Shown: in pieces, positions 31,643 through 43,843 of the stretch
How the letters are laid out: each line of letters starts with the position of its first letter
How positions within the stretch are numbered: position 1 is the stretch's first letter
Assembly: GCA_905221605.1 (NCBI GenBank)
Contig: CAJNDS010000791.1
Coordinates: 186,001 to 250,000 of the forward strand
Reading direction: 5' to 3'
Source: Symbiodinium natans
Lineage: Eukaryota > Sar > Dinophyceae > Suessiales > Symbiodiniaceae
DNA: 64,000 bases
Notes under the pieces: generated by a model
Database searches by the model: none
Seen by the model: the letters and a program-made list of their open reading frames with translations, nothing else
Told to the model about the DNA's origin: nothing
Translations under genes and position numbers: made by a program

Positions 31643-33295
31643 CTGTGGTGGATCCGTGAGGAGGACGACGACCCCTTCATTGGCACACTGGACTACATCT
31701 TTGTGTGCATCGCCCAGATTTGGGTTTCATTCGGCATCCAGGCCGCCACAATGAGAACCCACGATCGAGTGATAGGTATGGGATAGGTCCCGCAGGATCT
31801 CGGGCATTGGAATCTTGGGGAGTTCGGGTGTTTGCCGGACTGCCTCGCGAGCTTTGCTGTTTGTATGACTCTCCACGTCTTCTCAGAGCAAGGTCCAAGC
31901 ATCCGGAGGCGCGGCTCAGTTTGGGATGGACAGGAAGAGAGGTTTAGAGAAGGGTAGCCTTGTTGCAAGAGTGACTGCTTCAATCTGCGTGGGGTTGGTT
32001 CGGGTTGGTTGGGGTTGGTTCGGATTGGTTTGGGATTTGGGCCGTGGACGGTACCAAAAAGCGCACACAACCCAGTCAACACCATCACGAGGGGTTCGGG
32101 CTTCAAGGGCCGGAGTTGCTCAAAGATCACGTGCTGTATTCCATATGCACCGCTCTGTAGTACAATTAGGCACTTTTGGGGTCTCTGTTATCATGTGGCC
32201 CCGGAGCCGCGTATCATAGATTTAGGGTATGCCATGGTACGCCCACCGTGTAGATAGCTTACCATACTTTAAAGCCCTAAGGTCTTCCCCAAAGCCAAAG
32301 CAAGACAAACGATCCCCTGAAGATCGCTGGAGCTTCTCCCTGTGCACTCCCACGAGACCTCCCTGCGGGAAGTCGCAACCCTAAATCTTCACGCCTATAG
32401 ACCCGGCCCTGAACCTCCGAAACCCTAAATGTCCCTTTGCAAAGATATTGGAGGTGCTTCAGGTGGACCGTCTCCCCACGTTGGCGCAGAGCGGCGCGCA
32501 CAGTTTTTGCGGTTATGCGCTGCGCTAGAGCTTCACGTTTTGGGCTTTGGTCTCTTGTCATTGTTTTGAGACTGCCGGGGGCTGGGTGCCAACGTGCGGC
32601 ATCAGTTGCGGTGCAGAAATGCTAGTTAAGGCAGGCAAAGGCACTGCACTGAATCATGGCGACTCACATCACTTAACAAAACCCAAGGCCAGGCCTGTAA
32701 TGAGGCCATAAAAGCCGAAACTCCCAGGGTCCCAAACTCAGCCTAAAGCCGATGGAATATCTGCCAGCCAAGGCAGAAACCACCTCCCTTACCAGCATGA
32801 GCCCTCGGCTCCGCCCTGAAGTGGGGAAGGGGAACCCGAGAAGCTCAGGGTTTGGGGGGGTTTCGGCTCTTGGGGGGTTTGGCTCCTAAATCCCAAAAGT
32901 AGGTTTCCTTCAATTGTTTGGACTGGAGTCTGTGGACGCTATTGGGTTTTTTTGTACTGAGAAGGGCCCTCGAGATTTGAGTCACGGATTCTCCGATTTC
33001 TTTGAGGTCCATCATATTGAGCAAGCGCATTGCAGGCGCAGTTCTGTTACGGCCACTATTTGGTTGTGTTGTGGTATGGTCTCACTCCGCCCCCAGAAGC
33101 AGGCAGGAGTTTTACCATATTGAGCTTCAACAAACCGCGGGATTCTACTCAGCGGTCCTTGCTTCGCAGAGGCCCCTGGAAAGTCTGTTCAAGGAACCCT
33201 ACCCTCCTAATTCCCTGATTCTCTGCAGAGAACTCTGTCCCCTTCATTGCAAGGATCATCTGATGATCTCCGCCCGGCTCCTCCCTCATGGCAAG
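31643..33295 (+). CDS. EEP-family phosphodiesterase, C-terminal part, multi-exon
   Basis: 31643-31702 reads LWWIREEDDDPFIGTLDYIF; GTLDYIF is the signature strand of CCR4/Angel-type EEP enzymes. 32454-32483 reads VLQVDRLPTL. 33170 to about 33295 reads RPLESLFKEPYPPNS and on to DHLMISARLLPHG, where Asp-His is the catalytic pair; the family usually has Ser before it, here Lys. All three exons are phase 0 and in domain order. They begin where the exon ending EPSFTNY at 5221 leaves off, also phase 0, so both sets plausibly form one enzyme. The 33170 frame stays open through a possible short intron; its end is uncertain. Donors are GT (31703) and GC (32484). Confidence 0.7.
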
Positions 33296-33661
33296 GCAGC
33301 CATCCAGCCAGTGCTCAACGGCAGGACCGACATTCGAAACAACTTGAGATTTTCATGCATGGGTGGAGGTTAGAGTACGCACTTGTTCGTTGGTGCGCTC
33401 GCAAGTACGGGAAACGCACAGTTGAGCCGCGAGAGGATCAAGTCGCTCCAGCGTCCAGAGGCCGACGTGCGTGGGCTTCGTTCTTGGTGTTCGCATAGGA
33501 GATCCGGGTTCAGGAGGTCAGGTCGCCTTGTTAATGCTGCTGCTGTTAATTGTTCTTGCTGGCTGGGGATTGGGGATTGGGGCTGGGGGGGTTCAGGACT
33601 CTAGGGATTTGAGCAGCGCAGGCCAAGGAGAGAGCCTCGAACGGCTCCAAGAGCCTCCGAG

Positions 33662-34302
33662 GCCACGGCAATTTGCGCTGCCATGGTTGCAAGGCTTCGG
33701 AGAAGGCTGAGTTGAGGGCTTGGGGGGCTTGCAAATCCTTCAGTCCTTAGAAAGGTTTGGGGCCAAGAGCTTGCAGTTGGCTGGTGCCCAGTATCATATA
33801 TCCAGGCATTAGAGGGTCTGGGGCTCTCCGGCACCGAAAAGAATCTGAGTCACGTGCGCTCAACGAATTTCCTGAACAACCCTACATCCTAAGCCTCTGG
33901 GCTGAGGCCGATCCTTTGGGAGCTCCGGCAGTTTCCTGCGGAGGCTCCGAAGGGCCGTGCTTGGAACTTGAGACCCTCAAAGCCCTTAAAAACCCTGGCC
34001 CTAAAAGGCTGCTCCCTGCACCCTAAGAACTCAAAGCAGAGGTTTAGGCGCTTAGGAGTTGCGTTTTGCCCGCCCCACCCCCAACCGAAGCCTGACTTGG
34101 CAGGAGTGAAAGAGTTTGTGGGGTTTAGAGTGTATCTCAGCCAGCCTGCTTGATCTTCCTGCCTGGCGCCCTTGTCGGCTCGATTAAGACGTTGACTGAC
34201 ATTGTACGACGCCTCAAGGCCCTTGAGGTAGAGCGGAACTTTGGACACTCTGTTGAGGCATTCGTTCTGTCCAAGAACGTCGGCCCGCAGCAGCAATTGT
34301 AG
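33662..34302 (+). CDS. Candidate 3' exons with a stop codon, gene end
   Basis: 33662 to about 33700 follows CCGAG and reads ATAICAAMVARLRRRL. 34145-34302 follows CAGCCAG and reads about 51 codons including FLPGALVGSIKTLTDIVRRL and VEAFVLSKNVGPQQQL before TAG at 34300-34302. The second is clearly protein-like and helical. They may end the EEP gene or a separate one; no domain is recognised. Confidence 0.55.
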
Positions 34303-37300
34303 ATGACACGTCCTCCTGCCAATCATGCATATGCAAAGTCTGCAGAGTTCCTTCGCCTACCGCCTACAGACATGCTTGACCTGTTGCAAAACAGCCTGCC
34401 TGCATTCATCTGCAAACTCCAAAGACACATGCATACTTTGGATTCGGGAGCTTCTACTCCTACACTTCTGCTCTTCTCAGGCGGCTACCTGCCATGTCGA
34501 AGGCACGACTGGGCATCCTTGTGCCTACTTGCCACGTCATGGGCTGGAACTAAGGGAACTGCTCGCCGTTAGCCACCAATAAGCAAAAGTCGCTAAACCG
34601 GATTCCAGCAGCCTTTGCACTTTGCCTAAATGCGATGTGTGGTCGCTGCAGTCCTGCACCTCGCAGCCTTGGATCTTGAACATTAGCGCAGATGCTGGCC
34701 GTTTATAAGCCTTGGGAGCCTGAAACAGGTCCCACAATAAAGGCTAAGTTCCGCAGGACCCTAAGCCCGAGAACTTTCGATTCCCACGCCTCGCGGTTCG
34801 TGCTGGCTTCGCGCCAGGCCCTAAAGTCAGATCGGTGACTTCTGAAGGGCGGGTGTAGCTGTGTAGCTTGTAGGTCTTCTCCCTTTAGGAGGCTTTTCCG
34901 TCAAGGCTGTAAAGTGGAAGTAGGTGTCGGGAGCGGCAATATTTTTCAGGCCTTCGGGATTGATGTTTACTTTTTTGGTAGATGGCGGGTTCTCTACGGG
35001 CCGGCATGGTTGGCAGTATCGGATATGTGTAGCACGCAGACGTAGCCAGATGCGTCCGACCCGCAGCGTTTTCAAGCAAAAGAAGCTCGGTGATGCTGCA
35101 AGCCCAGCCCAATTTAAAAAGCAGAGAGATCCCCAACACTGGGGGCTTCATAAGGGGCTCAGGCTTTAGTGTTGAGGCGTGAGGGAGTCTTGTTGTAAGT
35201 TCGGGTTGCTTATAACCCTCCCAACCCTTCTAAACACCTGCCCGAAACCCTGAACCCAAACCCTAAACCCTAATAATGACTGCGAAATTTCCAAAGAACC
35301 CTAAACCCTAAACCCCAATAATTACCTAATCACCCCAAATCCTGAGCCCCCCGAGTGACCCTAAACCCGAAACCCGAAAAAAAACCCAATAGCCCTCAAC
35401 CCTAAACCGTAATAATTGCCTAAACACCCCTATACCTAACAAGCCTGAGAACCCTAAAGACCCTAGTTACCCTAGTTACCTTTCAAGTAGGTGCCCTCTG
35501 CACCTGTGGTCACGCGCCCACGGCCCACGACGCACGGGCTTTCCATGGCTGCCAGGCCTCTCGCGTTTCAGGGCCTTTCGGGTTCAGAGCGCTTGAGGGC
35601 GAAGGTGCTTTAGGCCTTCTGGCTGAGGCTTAAGGTATTTAGGGGGTAGGGTTTAGGTTTAGAGGCTTGGATTTAGGATAATGTGTTAGTTGGGTCCCGG
35701 GTGTTCGCTAGACTTTGGGGTTAGAAGCACTTCCAAGGTTCAAGGCTTCAGGATCGAAGTTCTGGGCATTTTCTGAGCCTCAGAGCCGGAGAAGCTTTGG
35801 ATGAACCCTGAACCCTAAAGCCTGAATTCTAAATCTGAATCCCTAAGGCCTGATGTAGTCCCTGAGCCCGGAACCCTGAACCTCTCGTTTCAGGCGGCTG
35901 GTTGTACCTGCCAGACTTTTCACCATGCGGGGATGTGTGCTTGCCGCAGGGACCTGAGCCATCTTTGCATTCTGTGCGCCATTTCCATCTGTGTGCTTGT
36001 TCTGCGGGGTAACGGGTTTAAGGCGCAGAGATCTTGACGAGGGATTAGAGCAGCATAGGGCACTCGAACTTCCAAGTAGGGAAGAGGATCCGGAGAAAGG
36101 GTCCAGGCAGTTCAGGAAACAAGACCAGGAAGGTGCTGGAATCGCCTGCGCGTAGAAACCCTTGCCAGCCAGTGCTTGCAATGCAACCTTTTTTGTGTGG
36201 TTGTGGCCGTTAAACAACGAGGGCTACCCCGAAACAAGTTCTTATGCATGTCAGACCTCGAAAGGTGTTTTGGAATATAATTGAAGCAGATTCGAGCCTA
36301 AACCCTCTGTGGCAAAGGGGTGGCTAGTTGCTCGGAGTGGGACAATAGGAGAATAGTCAGGCTCCCACATCAAATCGAACAACACGAGGCGCTCGATGGG
36401 GCCTTCGCTCTAGATTTCTCCGACCATGCGCACTTCAACGGCAAAAACCGAACCCTAAGCCCTAAAGCCGTTCTCCCAAGCCCTCTGTCGGCTTCTGAGG
36501 CCACAGCTGGGCGTGCCAAGCCCAGATTGATCTTGTGAGGGCTCAGGGATTAGGGTTTGTAATCTTTGAATGGAAATTGAAGCCCCCTTCCTGCCCGGAA
36601 AAGCATTTTGTCTCCGGCCTCGGAAGGGCAGCAGGCAACATGTTTCAATGTTGAGGGTTTGAGGGTTGAGGCTGAGTTGGGCAGAGGGCTTTTCGTCGGG
36701 GTTTATGCTTCGGTCAACCCTCTGGGGGTTAGGGTTGGGCATCGTACGCTTCGCTAAATTTCAGGATCCAATGAGGATTCTGGGACTGGGCTTCTAATAG
36801 GGATGACTTTAGGTGGCCGGGGGAATGATGTTACTTGCAGGTGATCTTGGTCTGTGAAGGGACATACGCTACCGTGTCATTGCTGGCTTGAAGCCGTTAG
36901 ATTCCTAGTGTGGTGCTTCAGCAGAAGGTGCGGCGGATCATTGTTGGTGACAGATGCTTGGGCGCTAAACTCTATAGACCTTCAGGGATCAGCTTCGGAC
37001 TGGGACCCTGGGACCCTCCAAAGCCAATAGGCAGCAATACAAGTAAGGTGTCATCGCACCGAGCTCCGGAGATTGTCCGGGACGCCTGGCAAAGGACGAG
37101 TCGTAATCTTAAAACACTCTTAACACTTTTTCGGGTTAGTTTCTTGCAGTCCGAGATACTATGAGATACTTTAACCCTTGATGGGCTGAGCGCCAAGTCT
37201 TCGGCAGGAGCTAGTCCAAAGAAGACCTTCTGCCCCTGGTGGTCCGACTCCCAGTTGCTCCGGGGCTTGACGTTGGGGTTTAGGGGTCAAGGTTTTAGGG

Positions 37301-37365
37301 TTTTGGGGTTTCCTGGTCTAGTGAGGGTTTAGGGCCGTTTGTCATCCGAGCTACTGACCCTGCAG
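34303..37365. other. Intron-like sequence with telomere-like array, no supported gene
   Basis: No exon with convincing borders and composition was found. The densest CCCTAAA-like tract of the window lies inside it at 35220-35465. Confidence 0.5.
35220..35465. repeat. Degenerate CCCTAAA array
   Basis: Runs of CCCTAAACCCTAA interrupted by AATAATTACCTAA-like spacers, repeated about four times at roughly 60-base intervals. It resembles an interstitial telomeric array undergoing decay. Confidence 0.85.
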
Positions 37366-37437
37366 ATTCGACGTGGCTGTGCAGCCCGACCCAACAAAGC
37401 CGAAGTCGTCCATCCGCAAAAGTAGTGGTAAACCCAA
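37366..37437 (+). CDS. Candidate exon, product unknown
   Basis: Bounded by CCTGCAG and a GTAAAC donor. It reads FDVAVQPDPTKPKSSIRKSS after one base that completes a codon. Basic and Pro-rich. Confidence 0.45.
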
Positions 37438-38557
37438 TGCCAAAACCCGATTGCCTGGCTGCAGCTCCCATGGTTTAGAAGTTTAGAAGTTTAGGGTCAT
37501 GAGTCATGGGAAGGAAGCGAAGCTGCTCTGAACGAGACGCATCGCCGTCCTCCAAGAGGCTCAATGGTGTTGGACGTGTCAATCACCTGCATACGCTATA
37601 AATCCCTCCAGTTGGGACGGCCTTGTGGTGACAGGGTTGAGAAGGCAGCTGAGGGTGCAGTGCTATCATTGTTGTCACGCGTGTACAGCTACACAGAAGA
37701 ATGCGCATCACCCGGGCATTGCTTGTCTTGTAAACCTCAACCCTCACCGCCCTGCGCTCCAGTGACTCCTCTTCGAGCATCCCAGCATCTGAGCCAGCAC
37801 CACCGAAGCCGCGTGACCTGGATGGCACGCAGGGGGGAGGCGTTGTCTAAGCAACCTAAGATGTCCGCTTTTGGGGATGATGGGAGCGACTATACTTGCC
37901 TGAGCACGAAGAAGGTTGCGGAGTTTCTGACTACACCTGAGTGCTTGCAAGCCAGTTTCTGGAATCAAGGGCCAGCAGAGACTACTAGTAGAGGCTAATC
38001 GTTGGGAGCTCGAGTATGAGTTACATTAGTTGAGGCAGCTTCGTGCTATTGCCGTGGCTCAGGAGAATCAGATTGCATCAAGACCCTTAGCCGAGAGCTC
38101 TCAGCTAAGCTCCCAAAACTCCCCAAACCCTCTAAACCCGCAACCTCCAGGCTCCAAACCGTGGCCGCTCCTCAAAATCTGAGGTTCCCGACCGGCATCT
38201 GCGGACGTCCACGGTCGCTGCCGCCCAGCCTGGGGCTTGGGGGAGTTTGTGTTCGCTTAGGAATCTTTTTGGTGTTTTGAGGGGTAGTTTGGTGCAGGAT
38301 TCGGTGGTTCAGGGGTTAGGTTTCGGACCATCCTAGGTTCTCTATGCCCCAACCGTGTACTAAGTCTGGCCTCCATTGTCTTTCGGGGGACTAAGCCGCT
38401 GCCCTCCAATCAGAAGCCTTCAGGACCCCAGAACCACAGAGTCTTCTACAAGCTGCAAGTCCTTCAACAACAACTCGGGGGCACCCTGGAACCAAAAGAC
38501 AACCCACCAAATCCCGCACCCGAAGCCAAAATAAGTCCTACAATGCTTCGTCTGACA

Positions 38558-38733
38558 TAAGCCCTAAGGCCCTAAGGCCCTAAGGCCCTAAGGCCCTAAG
38601 GCCCTAAGGCCCTAAGGCCCTAAGACCCTAAGGCCCTAAGGCCCTAAGGCCCTAAGGCCCTAAGGCCTCCCCTAAGGCCCTAAGGCCCTAAGGCCCTAAG
38701 GCCTCCCCTAAGGCCCTAAGGCCCTAAGGCCTT
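38558..38733. repeat. (GGCCCTAA)n tandem array
   Basis: About twenty octamers, nearly perfect, with one GACCCTAA variant and two insertions giving GGCCTCCCCTAA. It is an eight-base relative of the telomeric heptamer and by far the most regular array of this type here. Confidence 0.95.
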
Positions 38734-38883
38734 GAACCCGAACTCCTGCAGGGGACGGCCTCAGCTTATCGGACGAGCACGACTTCCAGCCCCTTAGCTC
38801 CTTCAGGTGGATGCAAGTTTCAGAGCCTGGGCTTCAGGCCCAGGGCTTTAGGGCTACTTCAGCCGCTAGGGTTCGGGGCGTCG

Positions 38884-38886
38884 CCC

Positions 38887-38917
<31 letters not shown>

Positions 38918-38921
38918 AAAA
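38884..38921. repeat. Poly-C followed by poly-A
   Basis: 24 C then 14 A. It may be an assembly-sensitive homopolymer; the A run could be a retroposed tail, but no body is recognisable upstream. Confidence 0.9.
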
Positions 38922-40528
38922 CAAATCAGATCATCCTCTAACAGCTTATAAAGAACTTATAAAGAGGAAGGGGAGTAGCCCTCACATCATCAGCATTAGC
39001 CCCTGCACCCCAAAACCCTGAACCAAGTGACCTGGACCCTGGTCAAAGGGAACTCTTTAGGTGCAAGACACGGTGTAGGGGATCTAGGCCCGTTTCGATC
39101 GGTTATTCGTTGCGACACCATCAGTTCCCTTTAAACACGAAGCACGGAACCCCATGAAGGATAACATCATGCTTTTTGGGGTCACGGGGGGAGTCTTTTC
39201 CCTGATCTACACATCGGCCCCTGAGGTCTCTTCAGCGGTAACTTCTTGAGATCGAGGCCCACTCAGAAGTTTCTGTCTGGGTACGAGCAGTTTCGGATTG
39301 AGGGTGTGGAGTTTAGAGCTTAGGCGCTTAAGGCCCAGGACTCAATCAAAAAGGCTCGGAGTCGGAGCCAATCCCTCCCTAACCTTCCTCAACTTTCAAG
39401 CCCACAGAGCTCAAGCACCCAAGTGTAGCTTCATACTGATGCCAGAGCCGGTTGCACCTCTTCGCAGTGCTTCTCAGGTTTGGGGCATCGGAGGTCTGCA
39501 GAGTGTGGGGGTTTTGAGGTTCACCCTTCAGCCCCAAGCACCCTCAAAGCATCCCAAAGCCCAGAAGGCCCGAAGCGTCGAGCTGTTGTTGAGCAACGGT
39601 GAGGTCTCAGATGTTCACGGGACCACGCATACGGAGACCGAGCTCCAGCCGTAGTGGGCTTACAAAAAGAGGTGAACATCTGGGCTCGGGAATCGTGTAC
39701 TTGGGTCGGGAGCCGTAGGTTGAGGTCGGTGAAGGGCTGGAGGGCCTCGGTTTCTTGTCGGCAGGAAGTCGAAGCGATTCAGGTGTGAGGTGGGAAAGCA
39801 TGTCCTGAGCCCAAGCACCCCAAAGCCTGAAACCGTTCAGGGCTTGCCAAATGTTCGTGCCTGGGCTCACGTTGCTCACGTTCCTTCCCCAGCCACCCAC
39901 ATCTCAAGAGCAAGCTCTTGCTGTTCTTTTTTTGACTTTCAACGCAGTTTGAGAGTTGTCTGACTTCAGTCGTCGGTCCCAATTGCAGCATTTTGGTGCC
40001 AGGGCTGGACGAATGTTGTGCTGTGCAGATGATGAGCATGCACGAGTAAGATCGATGAACTTCCACCCCATACGTCCAAAAGAAATCGGTGAGGGGCTGT
40101 ATCCCTTGAAGGAGCTCCTTGGAAGGAAATGTAGCTTCTGGTGTGCTCCCGGTTCCTTGCGGCCTAGCTTGTCCGTGGGCTTGCCCTTCCATTTATACGC
40201 TCACAGCACGACTCCTCGCCGTTGCTCCTCTGACACGCTCGGGCTCGTCTTGGGACAATCGCTGCAATTATCTTTCGTTGCTACGGCTCGCTCCCACTTT
40301 CCGAAATGCATCGCCTCGAAATAGACACCTTCAAGTCCAGCCTCAGTCATCGATCGATCGTAACGTGTCGAAATTCCAAATAGATACGTTTTCAAAAGGG
40401 ACATGAACAGCCCCCTGCATCTCAGAAAAGGCTTGAGAAGATATCCTGCGCATGCATGGCGGCTCAGGGATGTCTATGCAATCATCGGTTTGCGACTTTT
40501 TCAGAATTACAGGACTCAGCGGACTCAG
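38922..40528. other. Intron-like sequence, no supported gene
   Basis: Telomere-like words throughout; open frames of 90-137 codons at 39298, 39779 and 39956 lack consistent protein-like composition. Confidence 0.45.
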
Positions 40529-41084
40529 GAGTTGTTGGTTGATCGTGGCAATCTCGGGGGGATCAGATTGTTTGAGGCCCGTCCTCGGCGCGGAGCACGT
40601 CCGCAAGCTCCCAGGGGGCACCTTGCTTAGCTTGGGCCACCTTGCTGTTCTGCAGTGGGAAGCCGGGTGTAGTGACAGTATGTAGCGCGTTCTGCATCAG
40701 GTTCTGGTCTTGGGCTTGACTGCTGAAACATGGGCGGAACAAGGCTTAGGGCGATTTCAGGGCAGCATCCTAGACAGCTCAGAGTCAGAAAACAGAGCTG
40801 CTTCAAGGCCCAAGAACCACCGCAAGTCCTAAAGCTACCTGTAGCTGGCTCACTTGCAGGGCGCAGGGTGTAGTTGGAAGAGTTTATGCTTGCAGTTTTG
40901 GGGCTTCAGGCTTCAGAGATTCACATCTGCCTGCTTAGGGTTTGGGACTTAGGACATCAGATTTGTGTTCGTCCAGGGCTTCTGGAAACTGGCCTCTGTG
41001 CAGGTGCCTCTGGACGTCCGGGGTCATCCACTGAACCCCTCTCCGCCCTTGGGTTGGCAGCTGAGCCGGCTTGCTCCTTCGTGG
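40529..41084 (+). CDS. Two candidate exons, product unknown
   Basis: 40529-40587 follows ACTCAG and reads ELLVDRGNLGGIRLFEARP up to a GC donor. 41004-41084 follows GTGCAG and reads VPLDVRGHPLNPSPPLGWQL and then SRLAPSW up to a GT donor. Their phases (2 out, 0 in) do not join directly, so an exon may lie between them. Confidence 0.45.
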
Positions 41085-41743
41085 GTGTGGGGTTGAACAG
41101 CCATCAACCCAAACGCCTGCAGTCCAAGATGCTACAAAATGAAGTGATGGCATAGCAGACTTTACAAAAGCCGATTATGAGGATGCGTTACCAGTAGGTT
41201 CTTTCTGGCTCCACGGCTCAGTTGGCTTCACCAGGCTCCAAGCCTCCGAGCGCTCCACCCTCGGCCAGAGGTCCGGGGACCATCTCGCGAGTGAAAGCTG
41301 CTACCAGTCGAGATCGTAGGGTTTTGGGGTTTAGGAAGATTCTTGGAAGCTGGAGGCCTTGTTATGCACACAGCCCGTATGACCCGACATAAATACGAAT
41401 GTTAAGATCACTGCCTGGCACCTCGCTCCTGAAGCCCTCAATCCGCTCTCGCTGCCCAACTGGGCTCCTAGCGCTGAAGATGTTCAGCTGCAAGCAGCTT
41501 GGAGAACCGGAGGTAGCGAATCCGAATTGGTTATGTTGGTTATTAGAGCGTTACTGCAATATTATTGGAATTATTGTGTATTTTGGAGGGTTCGAAGAGA
41601 GCTGGCCCAGCTGGCCACTCGTCATGCATCCCCCACGGTCTGTTTACGTTCGTCGGTCCTCAATTCCCTAGAACACGCTTGAGCCCTGAACCCTCCAATA
41701 CAAACCCAACATACCCTAAACCCGAAGACCCTCCTGTGTGGAG

Positions 41744-41881
41744 CGCGTCGGAAACACGTGTGAAGAAGCTGTCAGCGCACTGCGCCTGAATACCATTTGG
41801 CACCATGCGTCCCCAGCTCAGTTCACTTGTTATTGTTGTCGCGGTGGCTGGTGGGCTCACCTAGACCCCCCCAAGTACCCT
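41744..41881 (+). CDS. Candidate exon with strong GTAAGA donor
   Basis: 46 codons in phase 0 after TGTGGAG, including TCEEAVSALRLNTIWHHA, FTCYCCRGGWWAHL and a final PPKYP, ending at the best canonical donor of the region. Cys- and Trp-rich; no family recognised. Confidence 0.55.
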
Positions 41882-41999
41882 GTAAGATACCCTAAATGCC
41901 GCCCAGAAAGGTAGCCGTGTGTCCATAATTAAGGGTTGGGTGCAGGCTTCAGGGGTTAAAGTTTAGAGCACACGGAGAAGGGCGGAAACCTGAGTTTAG

Positions 42000-42180
42000 G
42001 GCAAGGCTTATGTTATTGGATTATGTCACATGATATTACATTAGCTTACAGTGTATTTCTTATACTGCATCACAGTATTGTATCGTACCATGTTTCAGAA
42101 ACTCTCTAGTCTGTTTCTATAGAACTAATCCTGTATTCTGTATTCTGCTAAATATTCGGAGAGACTCACCTCCAAGGCGG
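42000..42180. other. AT-rich island
   Basis: About 180 bases much richer in A and T than their surroundings, lacking telomere-like words. Similar islands occur at about 4690-4900, 45080-45300 and 51500-51780. No RNA gene could be recognised. Confidence 0.5.
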
Positions 42181-42513
42181 CAGGAACAATGTCTAGATAC
42201 GAACTGACACAAGTGCCCATCTTCCCCAATTGTCTATATGGGCTTGGAGTACATGCGGTTTAGATCTTTGCGGGAAGCAACTCCACACGGAATCCCAGAC
42301 CCCAATCCCTAGACGCCAGATCGAAGCCTCTTCAGCAACACTTCTGAGCCACCCTACGCCCCTTTTGCGAACCTAGCCCTGAAGCCTACAAGCCTGAAGC
42401 ATGGACCCTAGAGCAAACCCTCTAACCCACACCCGAAACGTCTGAAGCCAGTCCCCAAAGTCTGGCATCCCATGCCCTAAGCCCGAAACCCTAAGCTGCG
42501 GTTGTCACCCTAG

Positions 42514-42565
42514 GCCGCTCCTCCATGGCTTTCTCGCCGAAGCTCAAGCGGAACACGCACCCGAG
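42514..42565 (+). CDS. Candidate exon, product unknown
   Basis: Bounded by CCCTAG and a GT donor. It reads PLLHGFLAEAQAEHAPE after one completing base. Helical composition. Confidence 0.45.
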
Positions 42566-43296
42566 GTTCGGTTTTAGGGAGCCCGAAGTGCTGAGTCCTA
42601 AACCGTGGAGGGTTGTAGGGTTTAGAGGGTTCAGGATAATTTTGACGGGCTTGCACAGGCAGGTCTCAAGAATCGGAGTGGCCTGATCCTTTTTCGAAGA
42701 TGTCCTGCAAGGCGACCCTATTTAAGACACTTAATACGTAGGTTCACAGCAGCTTACCTTCCGACTCGGCTTGTTCAACGTCTCAGTCTGCTCTTGCCTT
42801 CCTAGATTCCTTCACTCTTGAGTCCCCTAAGACCCTCAACCCGTAACCACCAGGGTTGAACTGCAGTCAGCCCAGAAACTCCCCTGCATCCTTGAATCCT
42901 GAAGGCCTAACCCTAAACCAGTCCAACGCTTTGGCTGCCAGGACGACGGTGAGGCCTCACCCCAGTGTTGACTGCGACATGGGGCCTGTGGGAGAAGCTC
43001 GGGTGTTGTGATCTCTCCAGCCATGCGTTCAACCTTAGGAGGTACAGCCTTGTGAGTGCGTTTTGGGGCTTAGGGTCTAGGCGCTTGGGGTTTAGGGTCC
43101 TGAGGTTTGCAACCATACGCCCCAACTAGGAATTTTGACTCAAGGATTGTGGGTTATTGCGCCTTCCCGAAATGCCGTGCGGTTGTGGGTTTTGCGCCTA
43201 GGGTTTTTCTTCCAGGCAGCTAACGGGTAGAAAAGGGGGTGCACTGAACGAAGACGGGCCAGGATCCCCAACCCTGCCAACCGCTCAAAGCCGCAG

Positions 43297-43554
43297 GTGG
43301 CACCCCAACAGCCCTGGCTTCTACAAGCCACCGGCGGGTGCGACGAAGATGAAGTCGGGGCTCACGGAAGGTTTAAGATCCCGCGCTTGCTTTAGTAGTT
43401 GCGGTTAGGGTTGAGCAAATGCTGTCTTGGAATGAGGAGGACTGTTAGGAGCTGTTTGGGAGTCATTCGTGCTCTCCTGTGGAGGTGCGCTTGTAGATCA
43501 GGAGCAAAGATGCTTGTGCTGAGGTGGTGGATGACGCTGCCCTACGTCCGCGAG
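43297..43554 (+). CDS. Two phase-matched exons, product unknown
   Basis: 43297-43370 follows CCGCAG and reads WHPNSPGFYKPPAGATKMKS and then GLTE, ending one base into a codon at a GT donor. 43510-43554 supplies the remaining two bases (Asp) and reads ACAEVVDDAALRPR up to a GC donor. The phase match supports one transcript. No domain recognised. Confidence 0.55.
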
Positions 43555-43738
43555 GCGGAAGCCGCTGGTTGGGTTGAAGGTTCACAGCACGAAGCCCCAT
43601 GCTCTCTGGGTCAGCTCTAGTCTTTGGTGCGTGAGCTCAGGTGGACAGCTTGCACCACTACCCTGCCGCCACGCCCTCAGCCCTCTTTACATCCTCAAAG
43701 TCCTAAAGAGTCCCCAAACCCCAAATGCCAAACCTCAG

Positions 43739-43843
43739 AAGGACGTAAACATTGAATTGAAGCAGGTCTCCAAAGTCACTGGGAAGCCGTTCAACTGGTA
43801 CGCTGACGAACCTGAGGACGGTGGGCGCCTCAAATGGTGCTGA
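43739..43843 (+). CDS. Candidate exon, possibly terminal
   Basis: Follows ACCTCAG and reads KDVNIELKQVSKVTGKPFNW and on to EPEDGGRLKWC with a TGA at 43841-43843. A GT donor at 43836 would instead end it before the stop. Clear protein-like composition; no family recognised. Confidence 0.5.
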   Translation, partial: KDVNIELKQVSKVTGKPFNWYADEPEDGGRLKWC

